A stretch of DNA of 64,000 bases from Calliopsis andreniformis (lineage: Eukaryota > Arthropoda > Insecta > Hymenoptera > Andrenidae), in contig NW_027480566.1 in the NCBI RefSeq assembly GCF_051401765.1, positions 496,001 to 560,000 of the forward strand. The letters are read 5' to 3'. A program made the translations under genes and the position numbers. Under the pieces are notes generated by a model. The model saw only the letters and a list, made by a program, of their open reading frames with translations, was not told the origin of the DNA and searched no databases. Positions 1 to 10,210 of the stretch are shown piece after piece (position 1 is the stretch's first letter; each line of letters begins with the position of its first letter).

Positions 1-1648
1 TCCTGATCGTTGAGGCACTCTAAAACTATTAGGCTGTTTTGCTCTCTGATGCCCGTGGACCGAGAGAACGTAGAATATCGGAGCGATCGTGTCGCTCCGG
101 AGTTCGAGCTAAAACATTCTAAGTCCCCGTTCGTGTCGCTCCGGAACCGAATGTCGACGGAACGAAGGGACAACGGTAGATCCTTATTCCTGGTGCTCGT
201 GGCTCTCTAAAACCATACACTTCTTGTCCTCTGTCTCTTACTTGTGTCGAGATAATCGAGAATCATGGAGCGTTCGTGTCGCTTCGGAACCGAAAGTCGT
301 CGGTTCGAAACGAGAATGTTAGATCCTTATTCCTGATCGCTGAGGCACTCTAAAACTATTAGGCTGTTTTGCTCTCTGATGCCCGTGGACCGAGAGAACG
401 TAGAATGTCGGAGCGATCGTGTCGCTCCGGAGTTCGAGCGAGAAAATTCTAAGTCCCCGGTCGTGTCGCTCCGGAGCCCGAGCGAAAAAATTCTAAGTCC
501 CCGTTCGTGTCGCTCCGGAACCGAATGTCGACGGAACGAAGGGACAACGGTAGATCCTTATTCCTGGTGCTCGTGGCTCTCTAAAACCATACACTTGTTG
601 TCCTCTGTCTGTTACCTGTGTCGAGATAATCGAGAATCATGGAGCGTTCGTGTCGCTCCGGAACCGAAAGTCGTCGGTTCGAAACGAGAACGTTAGATCC
701 TTATTCCTGATCGTTGAGGCATTCTAAAACTATTAGGCTGTTTTGCTCTCTGATGCCCGTGGACCGAGAGAGCGTAGAATATCGGAGCGATCGTGTCGCT
801 CCGGAGTTCGCGCGAAAAAATTCTAAGTCCCCGTTCGTGTCGCACCGGAGCCCGAGCGAAAAAATTGTAAGTCACCGGTCGTGTCGCTCCGGAACCGAAT
901 GTCGACGGAACGAAGGGACAACGGTAGATCCTTATTCCTGGTGCTCGTGGCTCTCTAAAACCATACACTTGATGTCCTCTGTCTCTTACCTGTGTCGAGA
1001 TAATCGAGAATCATGGAGCGTTCGTGTCGCTCCGGAACCGAAAGTCGTCGGTTCGAAACGAGAACGTTAGATCCTTATTCCTGATCGTTGAGGCACTCTA
1101 AAACTATTAGGCTGTTTTGCTCTCTGATGCCCGTGGACCGAGAGAACGTAGAATATCGGAGCGATCGTGTCGCTCCGGAGATCGAGCGAAAAAGCTCTAA
1201 GTCCCCGTTGGTGTCGCTCCGGAGCCCGAGCGAAAAAATTGTAAGTCCCCGTTCGTGTCGCTCCGGAACCGAAAGTCGTCGGTTCGAAACGAGAACGTTA
1301 GATCCTTATTCCTGATGGCTGAGGCACTCTAAAACTATTAGGCTGTTTTGCTCTCTGATGCCCGTGGACCGAGAGAACGTAGAATATCGGAGCGATCGTG
1401 TCGCTCCGGAGTTCGAGCGAAAAAATTCTAAGTCCCCGTTCGTGTCGCTCCGGAACCGAATGTCGACGGAACGAAGGGACAACGGTAGATCCTTATTCCA
1501 GGTGCCCGCGGCTCTCTAAAACCATACACTTGTTGTCCTCTGTCTCTTACCTGTGTCGAGATAATCGAGAATCATGGAGCGTTCGTGTCGCTCCGGAACC
1601 GAAAGTCATCGTTTCGAAACGAGAACGTTAGATACTTATTCCTGATCG
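1..1648 (+). repeat. Satellite block: first copy of a 2,671-bp spaced duplication
   Basis: A 9-base fragment is followed by monomers starting at 10 (330), 340 (374), 714 (374), 1088 (231) and 1319 (330). Positions from the left end to about 1,498 are repeated 2,671 bp further on with matching variants, including GCATTCTAAAAC at 717 and GTTCGCGCG at 806. Past about 1,498 the copies differ: CCAGGTGCCCGCGG here, CCTGGTGCTCGTGG at 4170. The last three monomers (714-1648) have the same 374/231/330 order as the 935-bp HOR downstream. Confidence 0.93.
1088..1318 (+). repeat. 231-bp monomer lacking module A (example)
   Basis: Two 44-bp modules run straight into module B (AACCGAAAGTCGTCGG) with no module A between. 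The missing 143 bp lie between two copies of CGTTCGTGTCGCTCCGGAAC extended by CGAA, so the joint cannot be placed inside that shared stretch. About 29 monomers of this class are spread across the window. Confidence 0.93.
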
Positions 1649-2680
1649 TTGAGGACTCTCAAACTATTAGGCTGTTTTGCTCTCTGATGCCCGTGGACCG
1701 AGAGAACGTAGAATATCGGAGCGATCGTGTCGCTCCGGAGTTCGAGCTAAAACATTCTAAGTCCCCGTTCGTGTCGCTCCGGAACCGAATGTCGACGGAA
1801 CGAAGGGACAACGGTAGATCCTTATTCCTGGTGCTCGTGGCTCTCTAAAACCATACACTTGTTGTCCTCTGTCTCTTACCTGTGTCGAGATAATCGAGAA
1901 TCATGGAGCGTTCGTGTCGCTCCGGAACCGAAAGTCGTCGGTTCGAAACGAGAACGTTAGATCCTTATTCCTTATCGTTGAGGCACTCTAAAACTATTAG
2001 GCTGTTTTGCACTCTGATGCCAGTGGACCGAGAGAACGTAGAATATCGGAGCGATCGTGTCGCTCCGGAGTTCGAGCTAAAACATTCTAAGTCCCCGTTC
2101 GTGTCGCTCCGGAACCGAATGTCGACGGAACGAAGGGACAACGGTAGATCCTTATTCCTGGTGCTCGTGGCTCTCTAAAACCATACACTTGTTGTCCTCT
2201 GTCTCTTACCTGTGTCGAGATAATCGAGAATCATGGAGCGTTCGTGTCGCTCCGGAACCGAAAGTCGTCGGTTCGAAACGAGAACGTTAGATCCTTATTC
2301 CTGATCGTTGAGGCACTCTAAAACTATTAGGCTGTTTTGCACTCTGATGCCAGTGGACCGAGAGAACGTAGAATATCGGAGCGATCGTGTCGCTCCGGCG
2401 TTCGAGCGAGAAAATTCTAAGTCCCCGGTCGTGTCGCTCCGGAGCCCGAGCGAAAAAATTCTAAGTCCCCGTTCGTGTCGCTCCGGAACCGAATGTCGAC
2501 GGAACGAAGGGCAACGGTAGATCCTTATTCCTGGTGCTCGTGGCTCTCTAAAACCATACACTTGTTGTCCTCTGTCTCTTACCTGTGTCGAGATAATCGA
2601 GAATTATGGAGCGTTCGTGTCGCTCCGGAACCGAAAGTCGTCGGTTCGAAACGAGAACGTTAGATCCTTATTCCTGTTCG
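1649..2680 (+). repeat. Satellite block of three monomers
   Basis: Monomers start at 1649 (329, one base lost in GAGGACTCTC), 1978 (330) and 2308 (373, one base lost in AGGGCAACGG). The 1649 and 1978 copies carry the TTCGAGCTAAAACATTC form of the 44-bp module; 1978 and 2308 share TGCACTCTGATGCCAGTGG. This block separates the two copies of the 2,671-bp duplication. Confidence 0.93.
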
Positions 2681-3384
2681 TTGAGGCACTCTAAAACTAT
2701 TAGGCTGTTTTGCTCTCTGATGCCCGTGGACCGAGAGAACGTAGAATATCGGAGCGATCGTGTCGCTCCGGAGTTCGAGCTAAAACATTCTAAGTCCCCG
2801 TTCGTGTCGCTCCGGAACCGAATGTCGACGGAACGAAGGGACAACGGTAGATCCTTATTCCTGGTGCTCGTGGCTCTCTAAAACCATACACTTCTTGTCC
2901 TCTGTCTCTTACTTGTGTCGAGATAATCGAGAATCATGGAGCGTTCGTGTCGCTTCGGAACCGAAAGTCGTCGGTTCGAAACGAGAATGTTAGATCCTTA
3001 TTCCTGATCGCTGAGGCACTCTAAAACTATTAGGCTGTTTTGCTCTCTGATGCCCGTGGACCGAGAGAACGTAGAATGTCGGAGCGATCGTGTCGCTCCG
3101 GAGTTCGAGCGAGAAAATTCTAAGTCCCCGGTCGTGTCGCTCCGGAGCCCGAGCGAAAAAATTCTAAGTCCCCGTTCGTGTCGCTCCGGAACCGAATGTC
3201 GACGGAACGAAGGGACAACGGTAGATCCTTATTCCTGGAGCTCGTGGCTCTCTAAAACCATACACTTGTTGTCCTCTGTCTCTTACCTGTGTCGAGATAA
3301 TCGAGAATCATGGAGCGTTCGTGTCGCTCCGGAACCGAAAGTCGTCGGTTCGAAACGAGAACGTTAGATCCTTATTCCTGATCG
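2681..3384 (+). repeat. Start of second copy of the 2,671-bp duplication
   Basis: Monomers start at 2681 (330) and 3011 (374) and correspond to 10 and 340 with an offset of 2,671 bp. Both copies share CACTTCTTGTCC, TTACTTGTGTCG, GTCGCTTCGG and GAGAATGTTAG, variants rare elsewhere. The duplication runs on into the 935-bp HOR to about 4,169. Confidence 0.92.
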
Positions 3385-4058
3385 TTGAGGCATTCTAAAA
3401 CTATTAGGCTGTTTTGCTCTCTGATGCCCGTGGACCGAGAGAGCGTAGAATATCGGAGCGATCGTGTCGCTCCGGAGTTCGCGCGAAAAAATTCTAAGTC
3501 CCCGTTCGTGTCGCACCGGAGCCCGAGCGAAAAAATTGTAAGTCACCGGTCGTGACGCTCCGGAACCGAATGTCGACGGAACGAAGGGACAACGGTAGAT
3601 CCTTATTCCTGGTGCTCGTGGCTCTCTAAAACCATACACTTGATGTCCTCTGTCTCTTACCTGTGTCGAGATAATCGAGAATCATGGAGCGTTCGTGTCG
3701 CTCCGGAACCGAAAGTCGTCGGTTCGAAACGAGAACGTTAGATCCTTATTCCTGATCGTTGAGGCACTCTAAAACTATTAGGCTGTTTTGCTCTCTGATG
3801 CCCGTGGACCGAGAGAACGTAGAATATCGGAGCGATCGTGTCGCTCCGGAGTTCGAGCGAAAAAGTTCTAAGTCCCCGTTCGTGTCGCTCCGGAGCCCGA
3901 CCGAAAAAATTGTAAATCCCCGTTCGTGTCGCTCCGGAACCGAAAGTCGTCGGTTCGAAACGAGAACGTTAGATCCTTATTCCTGATGGCTGAGGCACTC
4001 TAAAACTATTAGGCTGTTTTGCTCTCTGATGCCCGTGGACCGAGAGAACGTAGAATAT

Positions 4059-4079
4059 CGGAGCGATCGTGTCGCTCCG
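4059..4079. other. Inverted repeat at the B/44-bp joint (example)
   Basis: CGGAGCGA (4059-4066) is the exact reverse complement of TCGCTCCG (4072-4079), separated by the 5-base loop TCGTG. The right arm lies inside the 12-bp box, so the dyad sits exactly on the joint between module B and the first 44-bp module. It recurs in nearly every monomer; a few copies carry a change in the loop or arm, such as TCATG in 375-bp monomers and TCGTT at about 5566, 6268 and 12577. It could act as a protein-binding dyad or extrude as a hairpin; no function is shown. Confidence 0.85.
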
Positions 4080-4112
4080 GAGTTCGAGCGAAAAAATTCT
4101 AAGTCCCCGTTC
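4069..4112 (+). repeat. 44-bp module (example)
   Basis: Short module that starts with the 12-bp box GTGTCGCTCCGG and ends in CCCCGTTC. It carries an A6T2 tract (4091-4098). Monomers contain one (330, 231 minus one), two (374, 231) or three (418) tandem copies. Later copies usually read GGAGCCCGAGCG where the first reads GGAGTTCGAGCG, so first and later positions are distinguishable. The box and the following bases make an imperfect fold: TCGCTC (4072-4077) can pair with GAGCGA (4086-4091) over an 8-base loop. It resembles the 3' end of the A module around CGTTCGTGTCGCTCCGG and may be derived from it; that origin is inferred. Confidence 0.95.
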
Positions 4113-4255
4113 GTGTCGCTCCGGAACCGAATGTCGACGGAACGAAGGGACAACGGTAGATCCTTATTCCTGGTGCTCGTGGCTCTCTAAAACCATACAC
4201 TTGTTGTCCTCTGTCTCTTACCTGTGTCGAGATAATCGAGAATCATGGAGCGTTC
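4113..4255 (+). repeat. 143-bp module A (example)
   Basis: Runs from the box GTGTCGCTCCGG (followed by AACCGAATGTCGACGG) to GGAGCGTTC just before the next box. It contains CTTATTCCTGGTGCTCGTGG and CTCTCTAAAACCATACAC. Ungapped hand alignment to module B (4256-4398) matches at about 102 of 143 positions, so A and B are diverged copies of one ancestral unit. It is absent from all 231- and 187-bp monomers. Recurrent subtypes carry linked changes: CCAGGTGCCCGCGG with GAGAAAATCG, or ACGATAGATCC with GGAGCTCGTGG and TAAAGCC. Confidence 0.95.
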
Positions 4256-4265
4256 GTGTCGCTCC
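4247..4265. other. Inverted repeat at the A/B joint (example)
   Basis: GGAGCG (4247-4252) pairs exactly with CGCTCC (4260-4265) over the 7-base loop TTCGTGT. It is the counterpart, at the A-to-B joint, of the 8-bp dyad at the B/44 joint, again with the right arm inside the box. Joints that follow a 44-bp module lack the left arm because they end in CCCCGTTC. Confidence 0.8.
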
Positions 4266-4398
4266 GGAACCGAAAGTCGTCGGTTCGAAACGAGAACGTT
4301 AGATCCTTATTCCTGATCGTTGAGGCATTCTAAAACTATTAGGCTGTTTTGCTCTCTGATGCCCGTGGACCGAGAGAGCGTAGAATATCGGAGCGATC
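4256..4398 (+). repeat. 143-bp module B (example)
   Basis: Runs from the box followed by AACCGAAAGTCGTCGG to GGAGCGATC just before the next 44-bp module at 4399. It spans the conventional monomer boundary at 4320. It is present in every monomer, including the short 231- and 187-bp ones. Same length as module A and about 71% identical to it without gaps; the first 60 positions are most alike and positions 81-110 least alike. Subtypes include GTCATCGTTTCGAAACG and GGATCCGAAAGTCATCGG. Confidence 0.95.
4282..4292 (+). promoter_or_regulatory. Possible Pol III B-box-like motif (example)
   Basis: GGTTCGAAACG occurs once per consensus monomer in module B and fits the tRNA-type B-box consensus GGTTCGANNCC except at the last base. 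No convincing A box lies at tRNA-like spacing upstream and no T-run terminator follows at a sensible distance. The motif may be chance, a relic of a tRNA-derived ancestor, or an isolated TFIIIC site. Low confidence. Confidence 0.2.
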
Positions 4399-5254
4399 GT
4401 GTCGCTCCGGAGTTCGCGCGAAAAAATTCTAAGTCCCCGTTCGTGTCGCACCGGAGCCCGAGCGAAAAAATTGTAAGTCACCGGTCGTGACGCTCCGGAA
4501 CCGAATGTCGACGGAACGAAGGGACAACGGTAGATCCTTATTCCTGGTGCTCGTGGCTCTCTAAAACCATACACTTGATGTCCTCTGTCTCTTACCTGTG
4601 TCGAGATAATCGAGAATCATGGAGCGTTCGTGTCGCTCCGGAACCGAAAGTCGTCGGTTCGAAACGAGAACGTTAGATCCTTATTCCTGATCGTTGAGGC
4701 ACTCTAAAACTATTAGGCTGTTTTGCTCTCTGATGCCCGTGGACCGAGAGAACGTAGAATATCGGAGCGATCGTGTCGCTCCGGAGTTCGAGCGAAAAAG
4801 TTCTAAGTCCCCGTTCGTGTCGCTCCGGAGCCCGACCGAAAAAATTGTAAATCCCCGTTCGTGTCGCTCCGGAACCGAAAGTCGTCGGTTCGAAACGAGA
4901 ACGTTAGATCCTTATTCCTGATGGCTGAGGCACTCTAAAACTATTAGGCTGTTTTGCTCTCTGATGCCCGTGGACCGAGAGAACGTAGAATATCGGAGCG
5001 ATCGTGTCGCTCCGGAGTTCGAGCGAAAAAATTCTAAGTCCCCGTTCGTGTCGCTCCGGAACCGAATGTCGACGGAACGAAGGGACAACGGTAGATCCTT
5101 ATTCCAGGTGCCCGCGGCTCTCTAAAACCATACACTTGTTGTCCTCTGTCTCTTACCTGTGTCGAGAAAATCGAGAATCATGGAGCGTTCGTGTCGCTCC
5201 GGAACCGAAAGTCGTCGGTTCGAAACGAGAACGTTAGATCCTTATTCCTGATCG

Positions 5255-6849
5255 TTGAGGCACTCTAAAACTATTAGGCTGTTTTGCTCTCTGATGCCCG
5301 TGGACCGAGAGAACGTAGAATATCGGAGCGATCGTGTCGCTCCGGAGATCGAGCGAAAAAGTTCTAAGTCCCCGTTCGTGTCGCTCCGGAACCCGAGCGA
5401 AAAAATTGTAAGTCCCCGTTCGTGTCGCTCCGGAACCGAAAGTCGTCGGTTCGAAACGAGAACGTTAGATCCTTATTCCTGATGGCTGAGGCACTCTAAA
5501 ACTATTAGGCTGTTTTGCTCTCTGATGCCCGTGGACCGAGAGAACGTAGAATATCGGAGCGATCGTTTCGCTCCGGAGTTCGAGCGAAAAAATTCTAAGT
5601 CCCCGTTCGTGTCGCTCCGGAACCGAATGTCGACGGAACGAAGGGACAACGGTAGATCCTTATTCCAGGTGCCCGCGGCTCTCTAAAACCATACACTTGT
5701 TGTCCTCTGTCTCTTACCTGTGTCGAGAAAATCGAGAATCATGGAGCGTTCGTGTCGCTCCGGAACCGAAAGTCGTCGGTTCGAAACGAGAACGTTAGAT
5801 CCTTATTCCTGATCGTTGGGGCACTCTAAAACTATTAGGCTGTTTTGCTCTCTGATGCCCGTGGACCGAGAGAACGTAGAATATCGGAGCGATCGTGTCG
5901 CTCCGGAGTTCGAGCGAAAAAGTTCTAAGTCCCCGTTCGTGTCGCTCCGGAGGCCGAGCGAAAAAATTGTAAGTCCCCGTTCGTGTCGCTCCGGAACCGA
6001 ATGTCGACGGAACGAAGGGACAACGGTAGATCCTTATTCCTGGTGCTCGTGGCTCTCTAAAACCATACACTTGTTGTCCTCTGTCTCTTACCTGTGTCGA
6101 GATAATCGAGAATTATGGAGCGTTCGTGTCGCTCCGGAACCGAAAGTCGTCGGTTCGAAACGAGAACGTTAGATCCTTATTCCTGATGGCTGAGGCACTC
6201 TAAAACTATTAGGCTGTTTTGCTCTCTGATGCCCGTGGACAGAGAGAACGTAGAATATCGGAGCGATCGTTTCGCTCCGGAGTTCGAGCGAAAAAATTCT
6301 AAGTCCCCGTTCGTGTCGCTCCGGAACCGAATGTCGACGGAACGAAGGGACAACGGTAGATCCTTATTCCAGGTGCCCGCGGCTCTCTAAAACCATACAC
6401 TTGTTGTCCTCTGTCTCTTACCTGTGTCGAGAAAATCGAGAATCATGGAGCGTTCGTGTCGCTCCGGAACCGAAAGTCGTCGGTTCGAAACGAGAACGTT
6501 AGATCCTTATTCCTGATCGTTGGGGCACTCTAAAACTATTAGGCTGTTTTGCTCTCTGATGCCCGTGGACCGAGCGAACGTAGAATATCGGAGCGATCGT
6601 GTCGCTCCGGAGTTCGAGCGAAAAAATTCTAAGTCCCCGTTCGTGTCGCTCCGGAACCGAATGTCGACGGAACGAAGGGACAACGGTAGATCCTTATTCC
6701 TGGTGCTCGCGGCTCTCTAAAACCATACACTTGTTGTCCTCTGTCTCTTACCTGTGTCGAGAAAATCGAGAATCATGGAGCGTTCGTGTCGCTCCGGAAC
6801 CGAAAGTCGTCGGTTCGAAACGAGAACGTTAGATCCTTATTCCTGATCG
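5255..6849 (+). repeat. Satellite block with 231/330/374/330/330 monomers
   Basis: Monomers start at 5255 (231), 5486 (330), 5816 (374), 6190 (330) and 6520 (330). The first three (935 bp) match 12267-13201 in order, length and rare variants such as GATCGTTTCGCTCC (offset 7,012 bp). The 6190 copy repeats that variant. The 6520 copy resembles 10442. Confidence 0.92.
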
Positions 6850-9800
6850 TTGAGGCACTCTAAAACTATTAGGCTGTTTTACTCTCTGATGCCCGTGGAC
6901 CGAGAGAACGTAGAATATCGGAGCGATCGTGTCGCTCCGGAGTTCGAGCGAAAGAGTTCTAAGTACCCGTTCGTGTCGTTCCGGAGCCCGAGCGAAAAAA
7001 TTGTAAGTCCCCGTTCGTGTCGCTCCGGAACGGAATCTCGACGGAACGAAGGGACAACGGTAGATCCTTATTCCTGGTGCTCGTGGCTCTCTAAAACCAT
7101 ACACTTGTTGTCCTCTGTCTCTTACCTGTGTCGAGATAATCGAGAATCATGGAGCGTTCGTGTCGCTCCGGAACCGAAAGTCGTCGGTTCGAAACGAGAA
7201 CGTTAGATCCTTATTCCTGATGGCTGAGGCACTCTAAAACTATTAGGCTGTTTTGCTCTCTGATGCCCGTGGACCGAGAGAACGTAGAATATCGGAGCGA
7301 TCGTGTCGCTCCGGAGTTCGAGCGAAAAAATTCTAAGTCTCCGTTCGTGTCGCTCCGGAACCGAATGTCGACGGAACGAAGGGACAACGGTAGATCCTTA
7401 TTCCAGGTGCCCGCGGCTCTCTAAAACCATGCACTTGTTGTCCTCTGTCTCTTACCTGTGTCGAGAAAATCGAGAATCATGGAGCGTTCGTGTCGCTCCT
7501 GAACCGAAAGTCGTCGGTTCGAAACGAGAACGTTAGATCCTTATTCCTGATCGTTGGGGCACTCTAAAACTATTAGGCTGTTTTGCTCTCTGATGCCCGT
7601 GGACCGAGAGAACGTAGAATATCGGAGCGATCGTGTCGCTCCGGAGTTCGAGCGAAAGAGTTCTAAGTCCCCGTTCGTGTCGCTCCGGAGCCCGAGCGAA
7701 AAAATTGTAAGTCCCCGGTCGTGTCGCTCCGGAGCCCGAGCGAAAAAATTCTAAGTCCCCGTTCGTGTCGCTCCGGAACCGAATGTCGACGGAACGAAGG
7801 GCAACGGTAGATCCTTATTCCTGGTGCTCGTGGCTCTCTAAAACCATACACTTGTTGTCCTCTGTCTCTTACCTGTGTCGAGATAATCGAGAATTATGGA
7901 GCGTTCGTGTCGCTCCGGACCGAAAGTCGTCGGTTCGAAACGAGAACGTTAGATCCTTATTCCTGATCGTTGAGGCACTCTAAAACTATTAGGCTGTTTT
8001 ACTCTCTGATGCCCGTGGACCGAGAGAACGTAGAATATCGGAGCGATCGTGTCGCTCCGGAGTTCGAGCGAAAGAGTTCTAAGTACCCGTTCGTCGTTCC
8101 GGAGCCCGAGCGAAAAAATTGTAAGTCCCCGTTCGTGTCGCTCCGGAACGGAATCTCGACGGAACGAAGGGACAACGGTAGATCCTTATTCCTGGTGCTC
8201 GTGGCTCTCTAAAACCATACACTTGTTGTCCTCTGTCTCTTACCTGTGTCGAGATAATCGAGAATCATGGAGCGTTCGTGTCGCTCCGGAACCGAAAGTC
8301 GTCGGTTCGAAACGAGAACGTTAGATCCTTATTCCTGATGGCTGAGGCACTCTAAAACTATTAGGCTGTTTTGCTCTCTGATGCCCGTGGACCGAGAGAA
8401 CGTAGAATATCGGAGCGATCGTGTCGCTCCGGAGTTCGAGCGAAAAAATTCTAAGTCTCCGTTCGTGTCGCTCCGGAACCGAATGTCGACGGAACGAAGG
8501 GACAACGGTAGATCCTTATTCCAGGTGCCCGCGGCTCTCTAAAACCATGCACTTGTTGTCCTCTGTCTCTTACCTGTGTCGAGAAAATCGAGAATCATGG
8601 AGCGTTCGTGTCGCTCCTGAACCGAAAGTCGTCGGTTCGAAACGAGAACGTTAGATCCTTATTCCTGATCGTTGGGGCACTCTAAAACTATTAGGCTGTT
8701 TTGCTCTCTGATGCCCGTGGACCGAGAGAACGTAGAATATCGGAGCGATCGTGTCGCTCCGGAGTTCGAGCGAAAGAGTTCTAAGTCCCCGTTCGTGTCG
8801 CTCCGGAGCCCGAGCGAAAAAATTGTAAGTCCCCGGTCGTGTCGCTCCGGAGCCCGAGCGAAAAAATTCTAAGTCCCCGTTCGTGTCGCTCCGGAACCGA
8901 ATGTCGACGGAACGAAGGGCAACGGTAGATCCTTATTCCTGGTGCTCGTGGCTCTCTAAAACCATACACTTGTTGTCCTCTGTCTCTTACCTGTGTCGAG
9001 ATAATCGAGAATTATGGAGCGTTCGTGTCGCTCCGGAACCGAAAGTCGTCGGTTCGAAACGAGAACGTTAGATCCTTATTCCTGATCGTTGAGGCACTCT
9101 AAAACTATTAGGCTGTTTTACTCTCTGATGCCCGTGGACCGAGAGAACGTAGAATATCGGAGCGATCGTGTCGCTCCGGAGTTCGAGCGAAAGAGTTCTA
9201 AGTCCCCGTTCGTGTCGTTCCGGAGCCCGAGCGAAAAAATTGTAAGTCCCCGTTCGTGTCGCTCCGGAACGGAATCTCGACGGAACGAAGGGACAACGGT
9301 AGATCCTTATTCCTGGTGCTCGTGGCTCTCTAAAACCATACACTTGTTGTCCTCTGTCTCTTACCTGTGTCGAGATAATCGAGAATCATGGAGCGTTCGT
9401 GTCGCTCCGGAACCGAAAGTCGTCGGTTCGAAACGAGAACGTTAGATCCTTATTCCTGATGGCTGAGGCACTCTAAAACTATTAGGCTGTTTTGCTCTCT
9501 GATGCCCGTGGACCGAGAGAACGTAGAATATCGGAGCGATCGTGTCGCTCCGGAGTTCGAGCGAAAAAATTCTAAGTCTCCGTTCGTGTCGCTCCGGAAC
9601 CGAATGTCGACGGAACGAAGGGACAACGGTAGATCCTTATTCCAGGTGCCCGCGGCTCTCTAAAACCATGCACTTGTTGTCCTCTGTCTCTTACCTGTGT
9701 CGAGAAAATCGAGAATCATGGAGCGTTCGTGTCGCTCCTGAACCGAAAGTCGTCGGTTCGAAACGAGAACGTTAGATCCTTATTCCTGATCGTTGGGGCA

Positions 9801-10210
9801 CTCTAAAACTATTAGGCTGTTTTGCTCTCTGATGCCCGTGGACCGAGAGAACGTAGAATATCGGAGCGATCGTGTCGCTCCGGAGTTCGAGCGAAAGAGT
9901 TCTAAGTCCCCGTTCGTGTCGCTCCGGAGCCCGAGCGAAAAAATTGTAAGTCCCCGGTCGTGTCGCTCCGGAGCCCGAGCGAAAAAATTCTAAGTCCCCG
10001 TTCGTGTCGCTCCGGAACCGAATGTCGACGGAACGAAGGGACAACGGTAGATCCTTATTCCAGGTGCCCGCGGCTCTCTAAAACCATACACTTGTTGTCC
10101 TCTGTCTCTTACCTGTGTCGAGAAAATCGAGAATCGTGGAGCGTTCGTGTCGCTCCGGAACCGAAAGTCGTCGGTTCGAAACGAGAACGTTAGATCCTTA
10201 TTCCTGATCG
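6850..10210 (+). repeat. 1.12-kb higher-order repeat, three tandem copies
   Basis: Three copies of a 374/330/418 trimer: 6850 (374), 7224 (330), 7554 (416); 7970 (372), 8342 (330), 8672 (417); 9089 (374), 9463 (330), 9793 (418). Copy lengths are 1,120, 1,119 and 1,122 bp. Shared marks include TGTTTTACTCTCTG, GGAACGGAATCTCGACGG, AAGTCTCCGTTC and CGCTCCTGAACC. Copy-specific small indels exist: CGCTCCGGACCG at 7,913 and CGTTCGTCGTTCC at 8,089. The third 418-bp monomer switches to CCAGGTGCCCGCGG near 10,060, so the HOR ends in a junction inside its last A module. Confidence 0.93.

Larger units (their letters stand above)
3990..4319 (+). repeat. Representative 330-bp monomer (near consensus)
   Basis: A copy close to the consensus, used to define the anatomy. 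From the start: the last 64 bp of the 143-bp B module of the preceding unit plus its 15-bp lead-in (79 bp), one 44-bp module from 4069, the 143-bp A module from 4113, then the first part of the next B module from 4256. Hand count on the 330-bp consensus gives 81 C and 85 G (about 50% G+C) and 34 CpG, so CpG observed/expected is about 1.6. Monomer start is a convention; the array could be phased equally well on the 12-bp box at 4069. Confidence 0.95.
3385..5254 (+). repeat. 935-bp higher-order repeat, two tandem copies
   Basis: Copy 1 has monomers at 3385 (374), 3759 (231), 3990 (330); copy 2 at 4320 (374), 4694 (231), 4925 (330). The period is exactly 935 bp. Both carry GTCACCGGTCGTGACGCTCC and GCCCGACCGAAAAAATTG. 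They differ late in the third monomer, where copy 2 has CCAGGTGCCCGCGG and GAGAAAATCG. A related 374/231/330 set lies at 714-1648 but has CGTGTCGCTCC where these have CGTGACGCTCC. Confidence 0.93.

Noticed and set aside
4069..4112. 44-bp repeats as a CRISPR array
   Set aside because: Copies are directly adjacent with no unique spacers, occur in runs of at most three, and no cas-like gene is present.
3990..4319. TTAGG in ACTATTAGGCTG as insect telomeric repeat
   Set aside because: It occurs once per monomer, never as tandem TTAGG, so it is no evidence of telomere.
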